DNA of 64,000 bases from Phycisphaerales bacterium (GCA_020845755.1 JADLFE010000054.1:124001-188000), one strand, 5' to 3'. Shown: positions 53,555-62,457, numbered from the stretch's first letter. The notes: generated by a model from the sequence alone, not told the origin. Translations and numbers: made by a program.

Positions 53555-53692
53555 CTCTTGCTCGCGGTACCAAATGGCGCGCCGTGCCGGATGATCTGGC
53601 CGCGTGGATCATTGGTCTCAGACATGACAACCTCCGCGACGATTTGTTACACAGATGCCGCGAGATGATGACCATATCACCACGCTGTCACT

Positions 53693-54430
53693 TCAGTTCG
53701 TCCCTTCGCTCGCAAGTCTCTTCGCCTCCGCCTTCCGCTTCCTCATCCTCAGATTCAGCATCTCGACGCCCAGCGAGAACGCCATCGCAAAGTAGATGTA
53801 CCCCTTGGGGATGTGCTGCCCGAGACCGTCGGCCGTCAGCATCACACCGATCAGCAAGAGGAACGACAGCGCCAGCATCTTCACCGTCGGGTGCTTCTCC
53901 ACAAACGCCGAGATCTTCCCCGAGAACGCCAGCATCACCGCGACGGAGATCACCACCGCCGTCACCATCACCCACACCGCCCGCGCCATCCCCACCGCCG
54001 TGATCACCGAGTCCAGCGAGAAGACGATGTCCAGCAGCACGATCTGCGTCACCGCCTGCTTGAACGTGACGCCGTCACCCTTGGCCGCTTCCTCCGGCCC
54101 GCCGCCCTCGAGTTTGTGGTGAATCTCCGTCGTCGCCTTGTAGATGAGGAACGCGCCACCCAACAGCAACACCAGATCCTTGCCCGTGAATTCCTTGCCC
54201 ACCAACTCAAACAGCGGCTTGGTCAGACCCATCACCCAACTGATCGCAAGCAAGAGCGCGATGCGGATGAACATCGCCAGGAACAGCCCCACCCGCCGTG
54301 CCGCAGGCCGCCGCTCCTCCGGCAGCTTGCCCGTGATGATCGCGATGAACACGATGTTGTCGATCCCCAGCACGATCTCCATCAGCGTGAGGGTCGCCAG
54401 CGCCAGCGCATTCTCGCCAAGGTGTTCCAT
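53693..54430 (-). CDS. TerC-family integral membrane protein
   Basis: The 245-residue protein has seven or more membrane segments and the TerC signatures MEIVLGIDNIVFIAI near the start and LLDIVFSLDSVITAVGMA in the second half, each with conserved acidic residues. The family is linked to metal ion (Mn2+) export and tellurite resistance. ATG 54430 is the conserved start; the open frame runs further upstream to 54517 but lacks coding character. It diverges from the uvrC gene. Confidence 0.9.
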   Translation of the reverse strand: MEHLGENALALATLTLMEIVLGIDNIVFIAIITGKLPEERRPAARRVGLFLAMFIRIALLLAISWVMGLTKPLFELVGKEFTGKDLVLLLGGAFLIYKATTEIHHKLEGGGPEEAAKGDGVTFKQAVTQIVLLDIVFSLDSVITAVGMARAVWVMVTAVVISVAVMLAFSGKISAFVEKHPTVKMLALSFLLLIGVMLTADGLGQHIPKGYIYFAMAFSLGVEMLNLRMRKRKAEAKRLASEGTN

Positions 54431-54489
54431 AGACCCCACGATATCACGCACGCTCGCCCGCGTCGCGCGCCCAACCTCTACAATCCTCC

Positions 54490-55932
54490 GTGCCCGACGA
54501 CCCCGACCTTCCATCACTCGACGCCGAGGGCTTCCTCCCCGCCGACACCCCGCCGGCGTGGGGAACCGAGGCCGATGAAGCGCGCCTCGCGCGCCTCCTC
54601 CGCCGCGCCCGCGATCTCCCCGCGCGCCCCGGCGTCTACCTCATGAAGGACCACAAGGGCGTCGTCATCTACGTCGGCAAGGCCGCGAGCCTCCCCGACC
54701 GCGTCTCCTCCTACTTCGTCCCCTCCGCGGACCTTGGCCCCAAGAAGCAGCCGATGCTCGCGGTCGTCCACGACTTCGACATCCTCCTCTGCGACGGCGA
54801 GTGGGAAGCCCTTCTCACCGAAAACCGCCTCATCAAGGACATCAAGCCCCGCTTCAACGTCCGCCTCACCGACGACAAGACCTTCCCCTACCTCGTCGTC
54901 ACCACCCGCGAAGATTTCCCGCGCGTCTTCGTCACCCGAAACCCCAGCGGCATCACCGACATCGGCGAGCAGGAGCCGCACATGCGCGCCGCCCGCGTCT
55001 TCGGCCCCTTCACCAACGCCGGCGCGCTCCGCGAAGCGGTCCAACTCCTCCAGCGCGTCTTCAAGTTCCGCACCTGCAGACTCGACATCGTCGAGTCCGA
55101 CGAGCGCAACCGCTTCTTCCGCCCCTGCCTCCTCCACGCCATCAACCAGTGCACCGCCCCCTGCGCCGCCAAGATCAGCAAGGACAACTACGCCCGCGAC
55201 GTTGAGCTCTTCGTCCGCTGCCTCTCCACCAAGCGCTCCACGCTCGTCCGCGAGATGGAAGACCAGATGCGCCAGGCCTCCGCCGCGCTCCTCTTCGAGA
55301 AGGCCGCCGTCCTCCGCGACCAGATCAAGGCCCTCCAGAAACTCGACGAACGCGCCACCCGCGCCGAAGGCTGGCAGCCCGAGGCCGAGATCGCCATCAT
55401 CGACCCCTCCGCGGCCCTGCGCAGCCTCCAGAAAACCCTCGCCCTCGACGAGCCCATCCGCTGCCTCGAGGGCATCGACATCGCCCACCTGCAGGGAAAC
55501 GAAACCGTCGGCAGCAAGGTCTGCTTCATCGACGGCCGCCCCTTCAAGAGCGAGTACCGCCGCTACCGCATCTCCAGCGTCGACGGCGGCAACGACGACT
55601 ACGCCAGCATCCGCGAGGTCGTCAGCCGCCGCTACCGCGAGGCCGGCGAGGGACACGAACTCTACCCCGACGTCATCCTCATCGACGGCGGGCTCGGCCA
55701 GCTCCACGCCGCCCTCGAAGCCTTCAACACCCTCGACATCCGCCCGCCCATGGTCATCAGCCTCGCCAAGAAAGAAGAACTCATCTACGTGCAACAGCGC
55801 AGCGAGCCCATCCGACTCTCCCGCGAGAACCTCGGCCTGCGCCTCTGCCAGGCCGTCCGCGACGAAGCCCACCGCTTCGCCCAACACTACCACCACGTCC
55901 TCCGCAAGAAGAAGACGCTGGAAGAGGAATGA
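54490..55932 (+). CDS. uvrC: Compact UvrC excinuclease subunit
   Basis: UvrC makes both cuts in nucleotide excision repair. The 480-residue protein has the GIY-YIG domain (PGVYLMKD, VIYVGKA; about 46-130), a CxxxxxCxxPC-like cluster (CLLHAINQCTAPC), the UVR motif (about 240-285) and the RNase H-like domain (GIDIAHLQG, YRRYRISSV, LIDGG). Standard UvrC has about 600 residues. Here the roughly 100 residues between the UVR motif and the RNase H-like domain are missing, as is the C-terminal (HhH)2 DNA-binding domain. The start is GTG 54490. The protein ends KKKTLEEE, a natural-looking tail, so this is not an obvious frameshift. Confidence 0.88.
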   Translation: MPDDPDLPSLDAEGFLPADTPPAWGTEADEARLARLLRRARDLPARPGVYLMKDHKGVVIYVGKAASLPDRVSSYFVPSADLGPKKQPMLAVVHDFDILLCDGEWEALLTENRLIKDIKPRFNVRLTDDKTFPYLVVTTREDFPRVFVTRNPSGITDIGEQEPHMRAARVFGPFTNAGALREAVQLLQRVFKFRTCRLDIVESDERNRFFRPCLLHAINQCTAPCAAKISKDNYARDVELFVRCLSTKRSTLVREMEDQMRQASAALLFEKAAVLRDQIKALQKLDERATRAEGWQPEAEIAIIDPSAALRSLQKTLALDEPIRCLEGIDIAHLQGNETVGSKVCFIDGRPFKSEYRRYRISSVDGGNDDYASIREVVSRRYREAGEGHELYPDVILIDGGLGQLHAALEAFNTLDIRPPMVISLAKKEELIYVQQRSEPIRLSRENLGLRLCQAVRDEAHRFAQHYHHVLRKKKTLEEE

Positions 55933-56064
55933 GCCACATCACGCCCACGAGCGTGTGATTTCCCGCGCTCCGGGTGGCGTGGTCAACGCTGTTGGCCACG
56001 CGCGCAATCGATGTCGTCATCGACATCAGTGCAATCATCCCACATCCAACGAGTGCCCTTTTCT

Positions 56065-56313
56065 GTAGCCCGACCGTCAGGGAGGGCGTCTTCTTCCCTG
56101 TCTCCCTGTCTCCCTGTCTCCCTGTCTCCCTGTCTCCCTGTCTCCCTGTCTCCCTGTCTCCCTGTCTCCCTGTCTCCCTGTCTCCCTGTCTCCCTGTCTC
56201 CCTGTCTCGCTCTCTCGATCTCTCGCTCTCTCGCTGTCTCGCTCTCTCGCTGTCTCGCTCTCTCGCTGTCTCGCTGTCTCGCTGTCTCGCTTCTTCCCTC
56301 GTGCCAAGTGCCT
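56065..56313. repeat. Dispersed element, long copy (contains octanucleotide array)
   Basis: The left end (56065-56092) matches 61761-61788 at 27 of 28 bases, and the right end (56296-56313) matches 61826-61843 at all 18. Between them this copy holds the octanucleotide array, while the other copy has only about two units. The two therefore look like one repeat family with a variable middle. Confidence 0.75.
56101..56292. repeat. Octanucleotide microsatellite, 24 units
   Basis: Thirteen perfect copies of TCTCCCTG run from 56101 to 56204, then eleven units of TCTCGCTC/TCTCGCTG and close variants to 56292. The array lies in the 394-base spacer between uvrC and gatB. A pure repeat of this length is unusual in bacteria and should be prone to slippage. 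Confidence 0.95.
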
Positions 56314-56326
56314 ATTGCCTCTTCCC

Positions 56327-57901
56327 CTACTTCAACTTCTTCAACAACGCCTCCCGTGCCGCCTTCGCGTCCGCCTTCCCGCCGCTGGCCGTCATCACCG
56401 CGCCGATCAATCGTCCGATCGCGGCCTGCTTTCCCGCCCGCACGTCCGCCGCCGCCGCCGACTGCGCCGCGATCGCCTCGTCACACCACCGCTCCATCGA
56501 CGCATCATCTCGCACGATCAGGAGCCCGCGCTCCTCCGCCAGCTTCCTCACCCGCGCCAGCGCCGCCGCGGCATCGTCCCCACCCGCGCCGCTCTCGATC
56601 ATGCCATCAAACAGCGTCTCCACCGCCTGGTTCCCGATCTGCCCCTCCTCGCGCAGCCGCGCGATCGCCGCGACCTCCGCCGCGCCGATCCCAAGTTCGC
56701 TCACCATCACGCCGCGCTCGTTGGCACGCTTCGCCCCGCTCTGCAGCACCAGGTTCGCCGCCAGTTTGCCCGCCACGCTCCGCATCGTCCCGAGCGTCGC
56801 CAGCGCCTCGGTCGCGCGCTCATAGAAGAAGCAGTCGTCGCGCTCCTCGACCAGCGCCGCCGCTTCCTTGGCCCCCAGGCCGTAGTCCTTCGCGTACCGC
56901 TCCGCCCGCGCCATGGGCAACTCCGGCACGCGCTCCCGCACACGCTCGCGCCACGCCTCATCAATGGTCAGCGGCGGCAGGTCCGGGTCGGGGAAGTACC
57001 GATAGTCGTGCGCGTCCTCCTTCTCCCGCTGCACGTACGACACCCCGCGATGATCGTCCCACCCGCGCGTCACCTTCATCCCCTTGCCCATCACGCGCCG
57101 GTCCTCGATCCACCGGCGCGGCTGCTCCGCCAGTTCATGCTCGATCGCCGCCTCCACCGCGCGAAAACTGTTGAGGTTCTTGATCTCGACGATCGGCGTC
57201 TTGATCACCCGCCCGTCCGCCAGCGTCAGGTGCGTGTTGATGTTGGGCTCGAAACGCATGTGCCCCTTCTGCATCACGCCCTCGGACACGCCCAGGAATC
57301 GGCAGATGTTCCGCAGCATCTTCGCAAAGAACACCACCTGCTTTGCGCTCGTGAAATCCGGCTGCGTGACGATCTCAAGCAGCGGCGCGCCCGCCCGGTT
57401 GTAGTCCGCGATCGAAAAATCGATCGCCCGCCCGCCCGGCGATTCGTGCAGCAATTTCCCCGCGTCCTCCTCCAGGTGCGCGCGGATGATGCCGATCGTC
57501 GCGCCCTCGCGCGATGAGTCCGGATTCCCCTTCTCATCCAGCCCCGGCAGCCGCACCGCGCCGTCAAAGCACACCGGCAGGTCGTATTGGCTGATCTGGT
57601 AGCCCTTCGGCAGGTCGGGATAGAAGTAACTCTTGCGGTCCCACTTGGTGAGCGGCGCGATGCGGCACCCCAGCGCCATCCCCACCATCATCGACATCTC
57701 AACCGCCGATCGCGACAGCACCGGCAGCGCGCCCGGCAGCCCGATCACCACCTCGTCGATCAGCGTGTTCGGCTCCGCGTCGTGAAACGCCGGATTCGCC
57801 GGGTTCGGCGCGCTCGCAAACACCTTCGTCCGCGTCGCAAGTTCGACGTGAACCTCCAGCCCCACCACCAACGTCACCGACACTATGTCCGCGTATGACA
57901 T
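56327..57901 (-). CDS. gatB: Aspartyl/glutamyl-tRNA amidotransferase subunit B
   Basis: GatB binds mischarged Glu-tRNA-Gln or Asp-tRNA-Asn and transfers ammonia from GatA. The 524-residue protein has VGLEVHVELAT, KSYFYPDLPKGYQISQYD, the EEDAGKL metal motif, YNRAGAPLLEIVT, MRFEPNIN and DYRYFPDPDLPP, with the C-terminal helical and YqeY-like parts. The stop lies only 14 bases past the octanucleotide element. gatA and gatC are not in the window. Confidence 0.95.
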   Translation of the reverse strand: MSYADIVSVTLVVGLEVHVELATRTKVFASAPNPANPAFHDAEPNTLIDEVVIGLPGALPVLSRSAVEMSMMVGMALGCRIAPLTKWDRKSYFYPDLPKGYQISQYDLPVCFDGAVRLPGLDEKGNPDSSREGATIGIIRAHLEEDAGKLLHESPGGRAIDFSIADYNRAGAPLLEIVTQPDFTSAKQVVFFAKMLRNICRFLGVSEGVMQKGHMRFEPNINTHLTLADGRVIKTPIVEIKNLNSFRAVEAAIEHELAEQPRRWIEDRRVMGKGMKVTRGWDDHRGVSYVQREKEDAHDYRYFPDPDLPPLTIDEAWRERVRERVPELPMARAERYAKDYGLGAKEAAALVEERDDCFFYERATEALATLGTMRSVAGKLAANLVLQSGAKRANERGVMVSELGIGAAEVAAIARLREEGQIGNQAVETLFDGMIESGAGGDDAAAALARVRKLAEERGLLIVRDDASMERWCDEAIAAQSAAAADVRAGKQAAIGRLIGAVMTASGGKADAKAAREALLKKLK

Positions 57902-58020
57902 GCGCCGATCGTAGTGCGGCCGTCACCAACTGCCACCGACTGCGTCCTCGCGGTCGGTGCTTTGCACTCTACTTCATTTGGCGATTCGGCCATTTGGCGC
58001 TTTGTTTTTTGACTCGCCCT

Positions 58021-58869
58021 TCACCCCATCAAGCCTCCCGCCGCCTTCGCCACCTCATCCACGCCCGGCCAGCGTTTCGCGCTCCCCACCACCCGCACCC
58101 TCGGACCCACCGGCCCCCACTCCCGCGCGTCCGTCGCCCCGAACACCGCCAGCGTCGCCACCCCCATCTGCGCCGCCAGGTGCATCGGTCCGCTGTCGTT
58201 GCCGATGAACGCCCGCGCCCCACTCACCACCTCGCGCAGCTCCGCCAGCGTGTCGATCCACCGCCCGCTCATCCGCTGAAAGAACCCCGCGTCCGTCCGC
58301 GTGAACCGCTCGCGCTCAACCTCCCCCGCGATCGCCACCACGCCCGCGCCGTCCTCACACAGCCGCTCGTGCAGCTCGCACCAGTTCGCCATCGCCCAGC
58401 GCTTCGCGTCGCTCCCCGCGCCGACATGCAGCACGATCGCCCCGTCCTCCGCCCCGCCCGCCTCCGCCCGCGCCAAGGGATGCGCCTCCACAAACGCCCG
58501 CAGCGCATCCCCGCCCCGCGCCTGCGCCATTGGCATCACCCGCGCCCGTGGGAACATCCGCTTCACCTTCGCGTCCCGCGCCTGGCTCGCCCCGTGCTCA
58601 TAGTCCAGCACCAGCCCCGCATTCGGCTGTCCTTCCACCGTCCCGCCCTGCCGCCACAATGCCAGCATCGCCTGCGATTCCGCGTCCACCGCGCGAACCC
58701 CCACGCACGCGCTCGCCAACTCCGCCTTCGCCAGGTCGGCCACAAACGTCGTCGCCACGCCGCTCTTCACCAGGTGTCGCAGCACCGGCCAAGTCAGCAC
58801 GCTGTCCCCCAGCGCCCCGCGATGAAGCACCCACGCCTCGCGCACGCCCTCAACATCAATCCGCTGCAT
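58021..58869 (-). CDS. GT9-family (heptosyltransferase-like) glycosyltransferase
   Basis: The 282-residue protein has HRGALGDSVLTWPVLRHL near the start and, in the C-terminal Rossmann-type half, LHVGAGSDAKRW, FIGNDSGPMHLAAQMG and LAVFGATD, all GT9 marks. The family adds heptose or related sugars in LPS core synthesis. It is shorter than typical WaaF/WaaC (about 330-350) mainly in the N-terminal half. It is downstream of the sigma-like gene on the same strand after 72 bases. The acceptor is unknown. Confidence 0.85.
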   Translation of the reverse strand: MQRIDVEGVREAWVLHRGALGDSVLTWPVLRHLVKSGVATTFVADLAKAELASACVGVRAVDAESQAMLALWRQGGTVEGQPNAGLVLDYEHGASQARDAKVKRMFPRARVMPMAQARGGDALRAFVEAHPLARAEAGGAEDGAIVLHVGAGSDAKRWAMANWCELHERLCEDGAGVVAIAGEVERERFTRTDAGFFQRMSGRWIDTLAELREVVSGARAFIGNDSGPMHLAAQMGVATLAVFGATDAREWGPVGPRVRVVGSAKRWPGVDEVAKAAGGLMG

Positions 58870-58941
58870 GCGCTCTCCGTTTATCGCTCTTCATTCTGCT
58901 CTTCAAAGCCCCGCTCTTCCACACACCACGCCCGTTCGCCG

Positions 58942-60690
58942 TCATCCCCCCGCCTTACCCCCTCGCGCCTTGGCCCTTCTCTCATCCGCCGGCGCCTCGC
59001 CGCGCAGCGCCGCCCGCGCCACCCGGATCGCCCGCCGCTCCAGCATCGCCGCACGCATCGCCGTGGTCTTCAGTTCCTTCGCCAGCTGCGCCAGCGTCAC
59101 CGGCGCCATGCCATCCCACCCCGCGCGCCGCTCGATCACCCGCCGATCCCGTGCCTCCATCGACACCAGCACCATTCCAAACCGCGCTTCCATCTCGATC
59201 GCGCCCTGCCACGGATCAACCGCACGCTCCCACGCGCCAAGCCCCATCTCCATCGATGGCCTGGCCACCGCCCGCACGGGCTTCCCCGGAAGCGCACCCT
59301 TCTCGCCGCCAGCGCCCATCGACCGCGCCACCCGCGTCACCGCGCGATTCACCGCAAGCCCCGCCGGCGCCGCAAGCCGTCCTCCCTTCGCCGCCTCAAA
59401 CTGATTCACACCCTCCGACAGCGCCGCAAGCCCTACCTCAATCATCTCGCGCAGTTTCGCCGCGCCCACCGGCGCGAGTTCAAGGGCCGTCCCAAGCACG
59501 CTCTCCATCGTCGACACCAGCAACGGCAGTTGACTCCGCATCAGCGCGATCTTCAGCAGCGTCGCCCAGCGCAGCATCGTGAAGCACTCGTCGATCTTCG
59601 TCGGTTCCGGGTGCAACCGATCGATCGTCCCGGCAATCGTCGCCGCCCGTCGCACCAGATAGTGACACGCCAGCGCCCGCTCACGCTCCTCCTTCGCGCT
59701 CGTCGGCCCGCGCTTCCGCAGCGCCACGAGCTCGCCGAGCGTGCGCTCGCACGTCTCCCAAAGCCCCGATCGCACCGACATCGGCGCCAGGATCACCTCC
59801 GCGCTGTCCGCCCTCGCAAACACCGGCGATTCCGGCCGGTCCAACCCACCCGCCTCCACCCACCGCCGCAACATCGCCGCCCGCTCCAGCGCCGCCGCAC
59901 GCACCACCGCCGGCCGCATCCGACCATACCGCTCCGCGATCGCTCCCGGCTCCACGCCCCGACGCAGCGCACGCTCCGCCACCCGCCGCCCCCGCTCGTC
60001 CAGCGGCCCGGCGCTCGGCGCGCTCTTGGTGATCACGCGCTCGTGCTTCTTGAGCAGCTGCCGCACCGCCTCGTGGCTCCGCTCAAACCGCGCCGCAAGC
60101 CGTGCCGCGATCTGATTCAGCGAGCACCCAAACCGCGCCCGATACCGCGCCGCCCGACGCACCAGCCGCGCACGCGTCGCCTCGTCAATCCTCGTAAACC
60201 CCGCGGCCTTGGAGATCTCACGCGTCCGCGCCACCTCCACCCTCGCCACCACCGCCGGCATGAACACCGCGTGAACCCGCCCGCTCTTCCCCTTCGCGTG
60301 CCGCGCGATCAGCCCGAACCGCCGATACCGCGTCAGCGTCTTGCGGCTCACGCCCCACTTCGCCGCCAGTTCCTCCGCGCTCAGCCCGCCGCGCAGCGTG
60401 ATATCGCCCAGCGGAATCTCCGCCGCCTCGCACAATCGCTCGATCACGCCCGGCAGATCCGCCGCCAGCGCATCCCCCTTCACCACGCCGCCCGCCGACA
60501 GTTCAACATCGCGGTAGCCCGTGATGCGAAACGCGACGAACTCGATCGGATACGACTGCGCCGGATCGATCACGCCCGCCAACTCCTCCACACGCTCGAT
60601 CTGCCGAAGCAGCGCCTCGCGCGACGCGAACCGCAACTGCCGCGTCAGGTCCGCGATCGACGCCGTCCGGATGCGCGAGAGAGTGCCCAT
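58942..60690 (-). CDS. Sigma-70-like protein with extra helix-turn-helix segments
   Basis: The 582-residue protein has a MerR-like HTH at about 103-130 (LSAEELAAKWGVSRKTLTRYRR), two further HTH-like stretches at about 187-215 (CSLNQIAARLAARFERSHEA) and 240-265 (PGAIAERYGRMRPAVVRAA), then a region resembling sigma-70 region 2 (about 375-455: LRWATLLKIALMRSQLPLLV, then EGVNQFEAAKGG). Near the end LVSMEARDRRVIERRAGW with LAQLAKELKTTAMRAAMLE (about 508-555) resembles region 4. The aromatic residues that melt the promoter in region 2.3 are absent. It may be a divergent sigma factor or a DNA-binding regulator derived from one. It starts 3 bases after the mqnA stop. Confidence 0.6.
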   Translation of the reverse strand: MGTLSRIRTASIADLTRQLRFASREALLRQIERVEELAGVIDPAQSYPIEFVAFRITGYRDVELSAGGVVKGDALAADLPGVIERLCEAAEIPLGDITLRGGLSAEELAAKWGVSRKTLTRYRRFGLIARHAKGKSGRVHAVFMPAVVARVEVARTREISKAAGFTRIDEATRARLVRRAARYRARFGCSLNQIAARLAARFERSHEAVRQLLKKHERVITKSAPSAGPLDERGRRVAERALRRGVEPGAIAERYGRMRPAVVRAAALERAAMLRRWVEAGGLDRPESPVFARADSAEVILAPMSVRSGLWETCERTLGELVALRKRGPTSAKEERERALACHYLVRRAATIAGTIDRLHPEPTKIDECFTMLRWATLLKIALMRSQLPLLVSTMESVLGTALELAPVGAAKLREMIEVGLAALSEGVNQFEAAKGGRLAAPAGLAVNRAVTRVARSMGAGGEKGALPGKPVRAVARPSMEMGLGAWERAVDPWQGAIEMEARFGMVLVSMEARDRRVIERRAGWDGMAPVTLAQLAKELKTTAMRAAMLERRAIRVARAALRGEAPADERRAKARGGKAGG

Positions 60691-60693
60691 GCC

Positions 60694-61566
60694 TCAGCCC
60701 ACGCCAAGCGCCGCCCGGCGCCCCCAGTACTCCGGCACGACCGCCGGCTTCCCCTCCAGCGCCGCAACCTCCGCAAAGAACCGCTTCACCGCCGCCTTCT
60801 CCGCGTCGCCCACGCCAAACCGCAAGAGCCCCGACAGATACTCCCGCGCCAGATCGATCGGCCAGCGATGCCGCGACGCGTGCTCGCGGATGATCCACTC
60901 CATCCGCGTCATGTTGTGACGCCGCTGCCGGTCAAGCACCATCGCCGCCGTCCCGATCTTCTCAAACTCAGCACAATCGCGACGGCACATCCACATCGCA
61001 TACACGAACGGCAGGCCCGTCAGTTCCTTCCACGCCTTCCCCAGATCGAGTTGATACGGATACCGCACCGCCGGCGGCGAATCCGTCACCACCTTGTCGC
61101 CGATCAAAAGCAACGCCCGCGGCCACTCATCCCCCAGCCCAGGCTCAGCCCCACTCCCCGCACCACGACCCACCACCACACGCTCCCGCGCATCAAACTC
61201 CACGATCCGCGGCGTGATGCCGAACAACCGGTTGAGCAGCACGCGGCACAGCATCACCGACGTCCGGCTGTCCGTGTCCGCGTACACCTCCGTGATCTCT
61301 TCCAGAGGCACGCTCGAAAACAGCCGAACCGTCATCGTCGCGCCGTCACACCCGATCATCCCCGACGGGATCATCACCAGTTCCGACGCATGGTCCGAAG
61401 CCTCGATCACCGATGCCAACCCAAGGTCCGCGTCCCCCGCTCGAATCATCGCCCCGATCCGCGACGGCGCCGCAAGCACCACCTCCACGCCCCGAAGGTC
61501 ATCCAGCCCCTCGATCAGCGGCACGGTGTTCAGATACCTCACCGCCGCAATCGTGCAGTGTTCCAT
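60694..61566 (-). CDS. mqnA: Chorismate dehydratase MqnA (futalosine pathway)
   Basis: MqnA converts chorismate to 3-enolpyruvylbenzoate, the first step of the futalosine route to menaquinone. The 290-residue protein has the family's N-terminal AAVRYLNTVPLIEGL, a GDADLGLASVIE block and a PYQLDLGKAWKELTGLPFVYAMW segment, a periplasmic-binding-protein-like fold. ATG 61566 is preferred to TTG 61572. The other mqn genes are not in the window. It is immediately upstream of the sigma-like gene on the same strand. Confidence 0.88.
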   Translation of the reverse strand: MEHCTIAAVRYLNTVPLIEGLDDLRGVEVVLAAPSRIGAMIRAGDADLGLASVIEASDHASELVMIPSGMIGCDGATMTVRLFSSVPLEEITEVYADTDSRTSVMLCRVLLNRLFGITPRIVEFDARERVVVGRGAGSGAEPGLGDEWPRALLLIGDKVVTDSPPAVRYPYQLDLGKAWKELTGLPFVYAMWMCRRDCAEFEKIGTAAMVLDRQRRHNMTRMEWIIREHASRHRWPIDLAREYLSGLLRFGVGDAEKAAVKRFFAEVAALEGKPAVVPEYWGRRAALGVG

Positions 61567-61760
61567 GCACAATCATAGCGCGAGCACGCCGCACTCTTGA
61601 CCCGTGTCGCGGACTGCGCCTCGCGGTCGGCGCTCTTCTCTTCCACCTCTCTTCGCGCTCTTCGAGCCCTCCGAGTTCCCTCTTCTCTGTGTCTCGACGC
61701 CTCTGTGTTGGCTCTTCTCTTCCCCGACTCTCCATTCCTCACTCCCGCCCCTCCCGATCA

Positions 61761-61843
61761 GTAGCCCGACCGTCAGGAAGGGCGTCTTTGCATTTCACTC
61801 CGCCGCTTCGTCTCTCTGTCTCTTCCCCTCGTGCCAAGTGCCT
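61761..61843. repeat. Dispersed element, short copy
   Basis: Both ends match the long copy at 56065-56313 (27/28 and 18/18 bases), and the 37-base middle contains only a short CT-rich stretch with about two octamer-like units. A third weak relative may lie at 8361-8392. Confidence 0.7.
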
Positions 61844-61847
61844 TCTA

Positions 61848-61894
61848 GTTAGCACCCGCTTATCACCGCGTCTGTGCGCACCAAAGTGTCCGTC
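61848..61894 (-). repeat. 47-bp direct repeat, copy A
   Basis: This repeat matches 62005-62051 at 40 of 47 bases. On the minus strand both copies end a frame with the same sense: TDTLVRTDAVISGC here, stopping at TAA. Confidence 0.75.
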
Positions 61895-62004
61895 TCTTGG
61901 GCCACTTCCCGGATTTCCGAAACAAATCTTCGCGCGATCTCTCCCCGCGCGCAACCCCCTCCGCGGCCTGCTTTTCCGCCGCCTCTTGGCCGCCTCCACC
62001 CCTC

Positions 62005-62051
62005 GGTTAGTAATCGCTTATCACCGCGACCGGGCGCACCAGAGTGTCCGT
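62005..62051 (-). repeat. 47-bp direct repeat, copy B
   Basis: This copy reads TDTLVRPVAVISDY on the minus strand before a stop at the same relative place as copy A. The preserved frame and stop suggest two 3' ends of related genes, both otherwise decayed. Confidence 0.75.
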
Positions 62052-62457
62052 CCACGGGCTGTGTGGAGGACGTGTCTGCAAGAGGACGGTCGCCGCGAAG
62101 GGCTCGGGCAGGTGGATGGACAGCCATCTCCCGGATGGCGCCCAACGGGCAGAATCCAGGCGGCCAACGCACCGCCTCGAAGTGCCGGGTGAGCAGCACG
62201 TCTTGCTTTCAGCGGGCCAGCCCGATGGGGTCGCTCGCCGTCGGCCGCCCGAGTGACGACGTGCTCTTTGCGGGGCACGCCGGCATGCCATCCGCGCCCG
62301 CCGACGAACAACCCGGAGTTCACCACGTCCGCGACCACGCCAGCGACATCGCCGCGCGCGGGCTCCACTGCGTTGCCATTTCTTAGATGCCCGGCGTCCG
62401 ATGCCTGGAACCCGCCCCTCGCACACCGCCACCGGGCTCGATACGCTACCCGCAGCC

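Larger units (their letters stand above)
61567..62457. other. Repeat-rich spacer with no confident gene
   Basis: This 890-base spacer is CT-rich on its left side, holds the short dispersed element (61761-61843) and a pair of 47-bp direct repeats (61848-61894, 62005-62051). Short frames occur in several phases, but none looks like a full gene. It may hold decayed coding sequence on the minus strand. Confidence 0.6.

Noticed and set aside
54734..56068. 444-codon frame inside uvrC
   Set aside because: It is Ser/Ala/Arg-rich shadow sequence in another frame of uvrC.
56011..57174. Frame translating the octanucleotide array into a Leu/Ser/Pro repeat protein
   Set aside because: The array is non-coding; all three frames stay open only because the unit lacks stops.
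57895..61578. 1227-codon plus-strand frame over GT9, sigma-like and mqnA genes
   Set aside because: It is antisense to three genes and rich in Arg, His and Pro, as expected for a shadow in GC-rich DNA.
61874..62386. 170-codon plus-strand frame in the spacer before the acyltransferase
   Set aside because: No ribosome site, family or codon pattern supports it; it runs across repeats.
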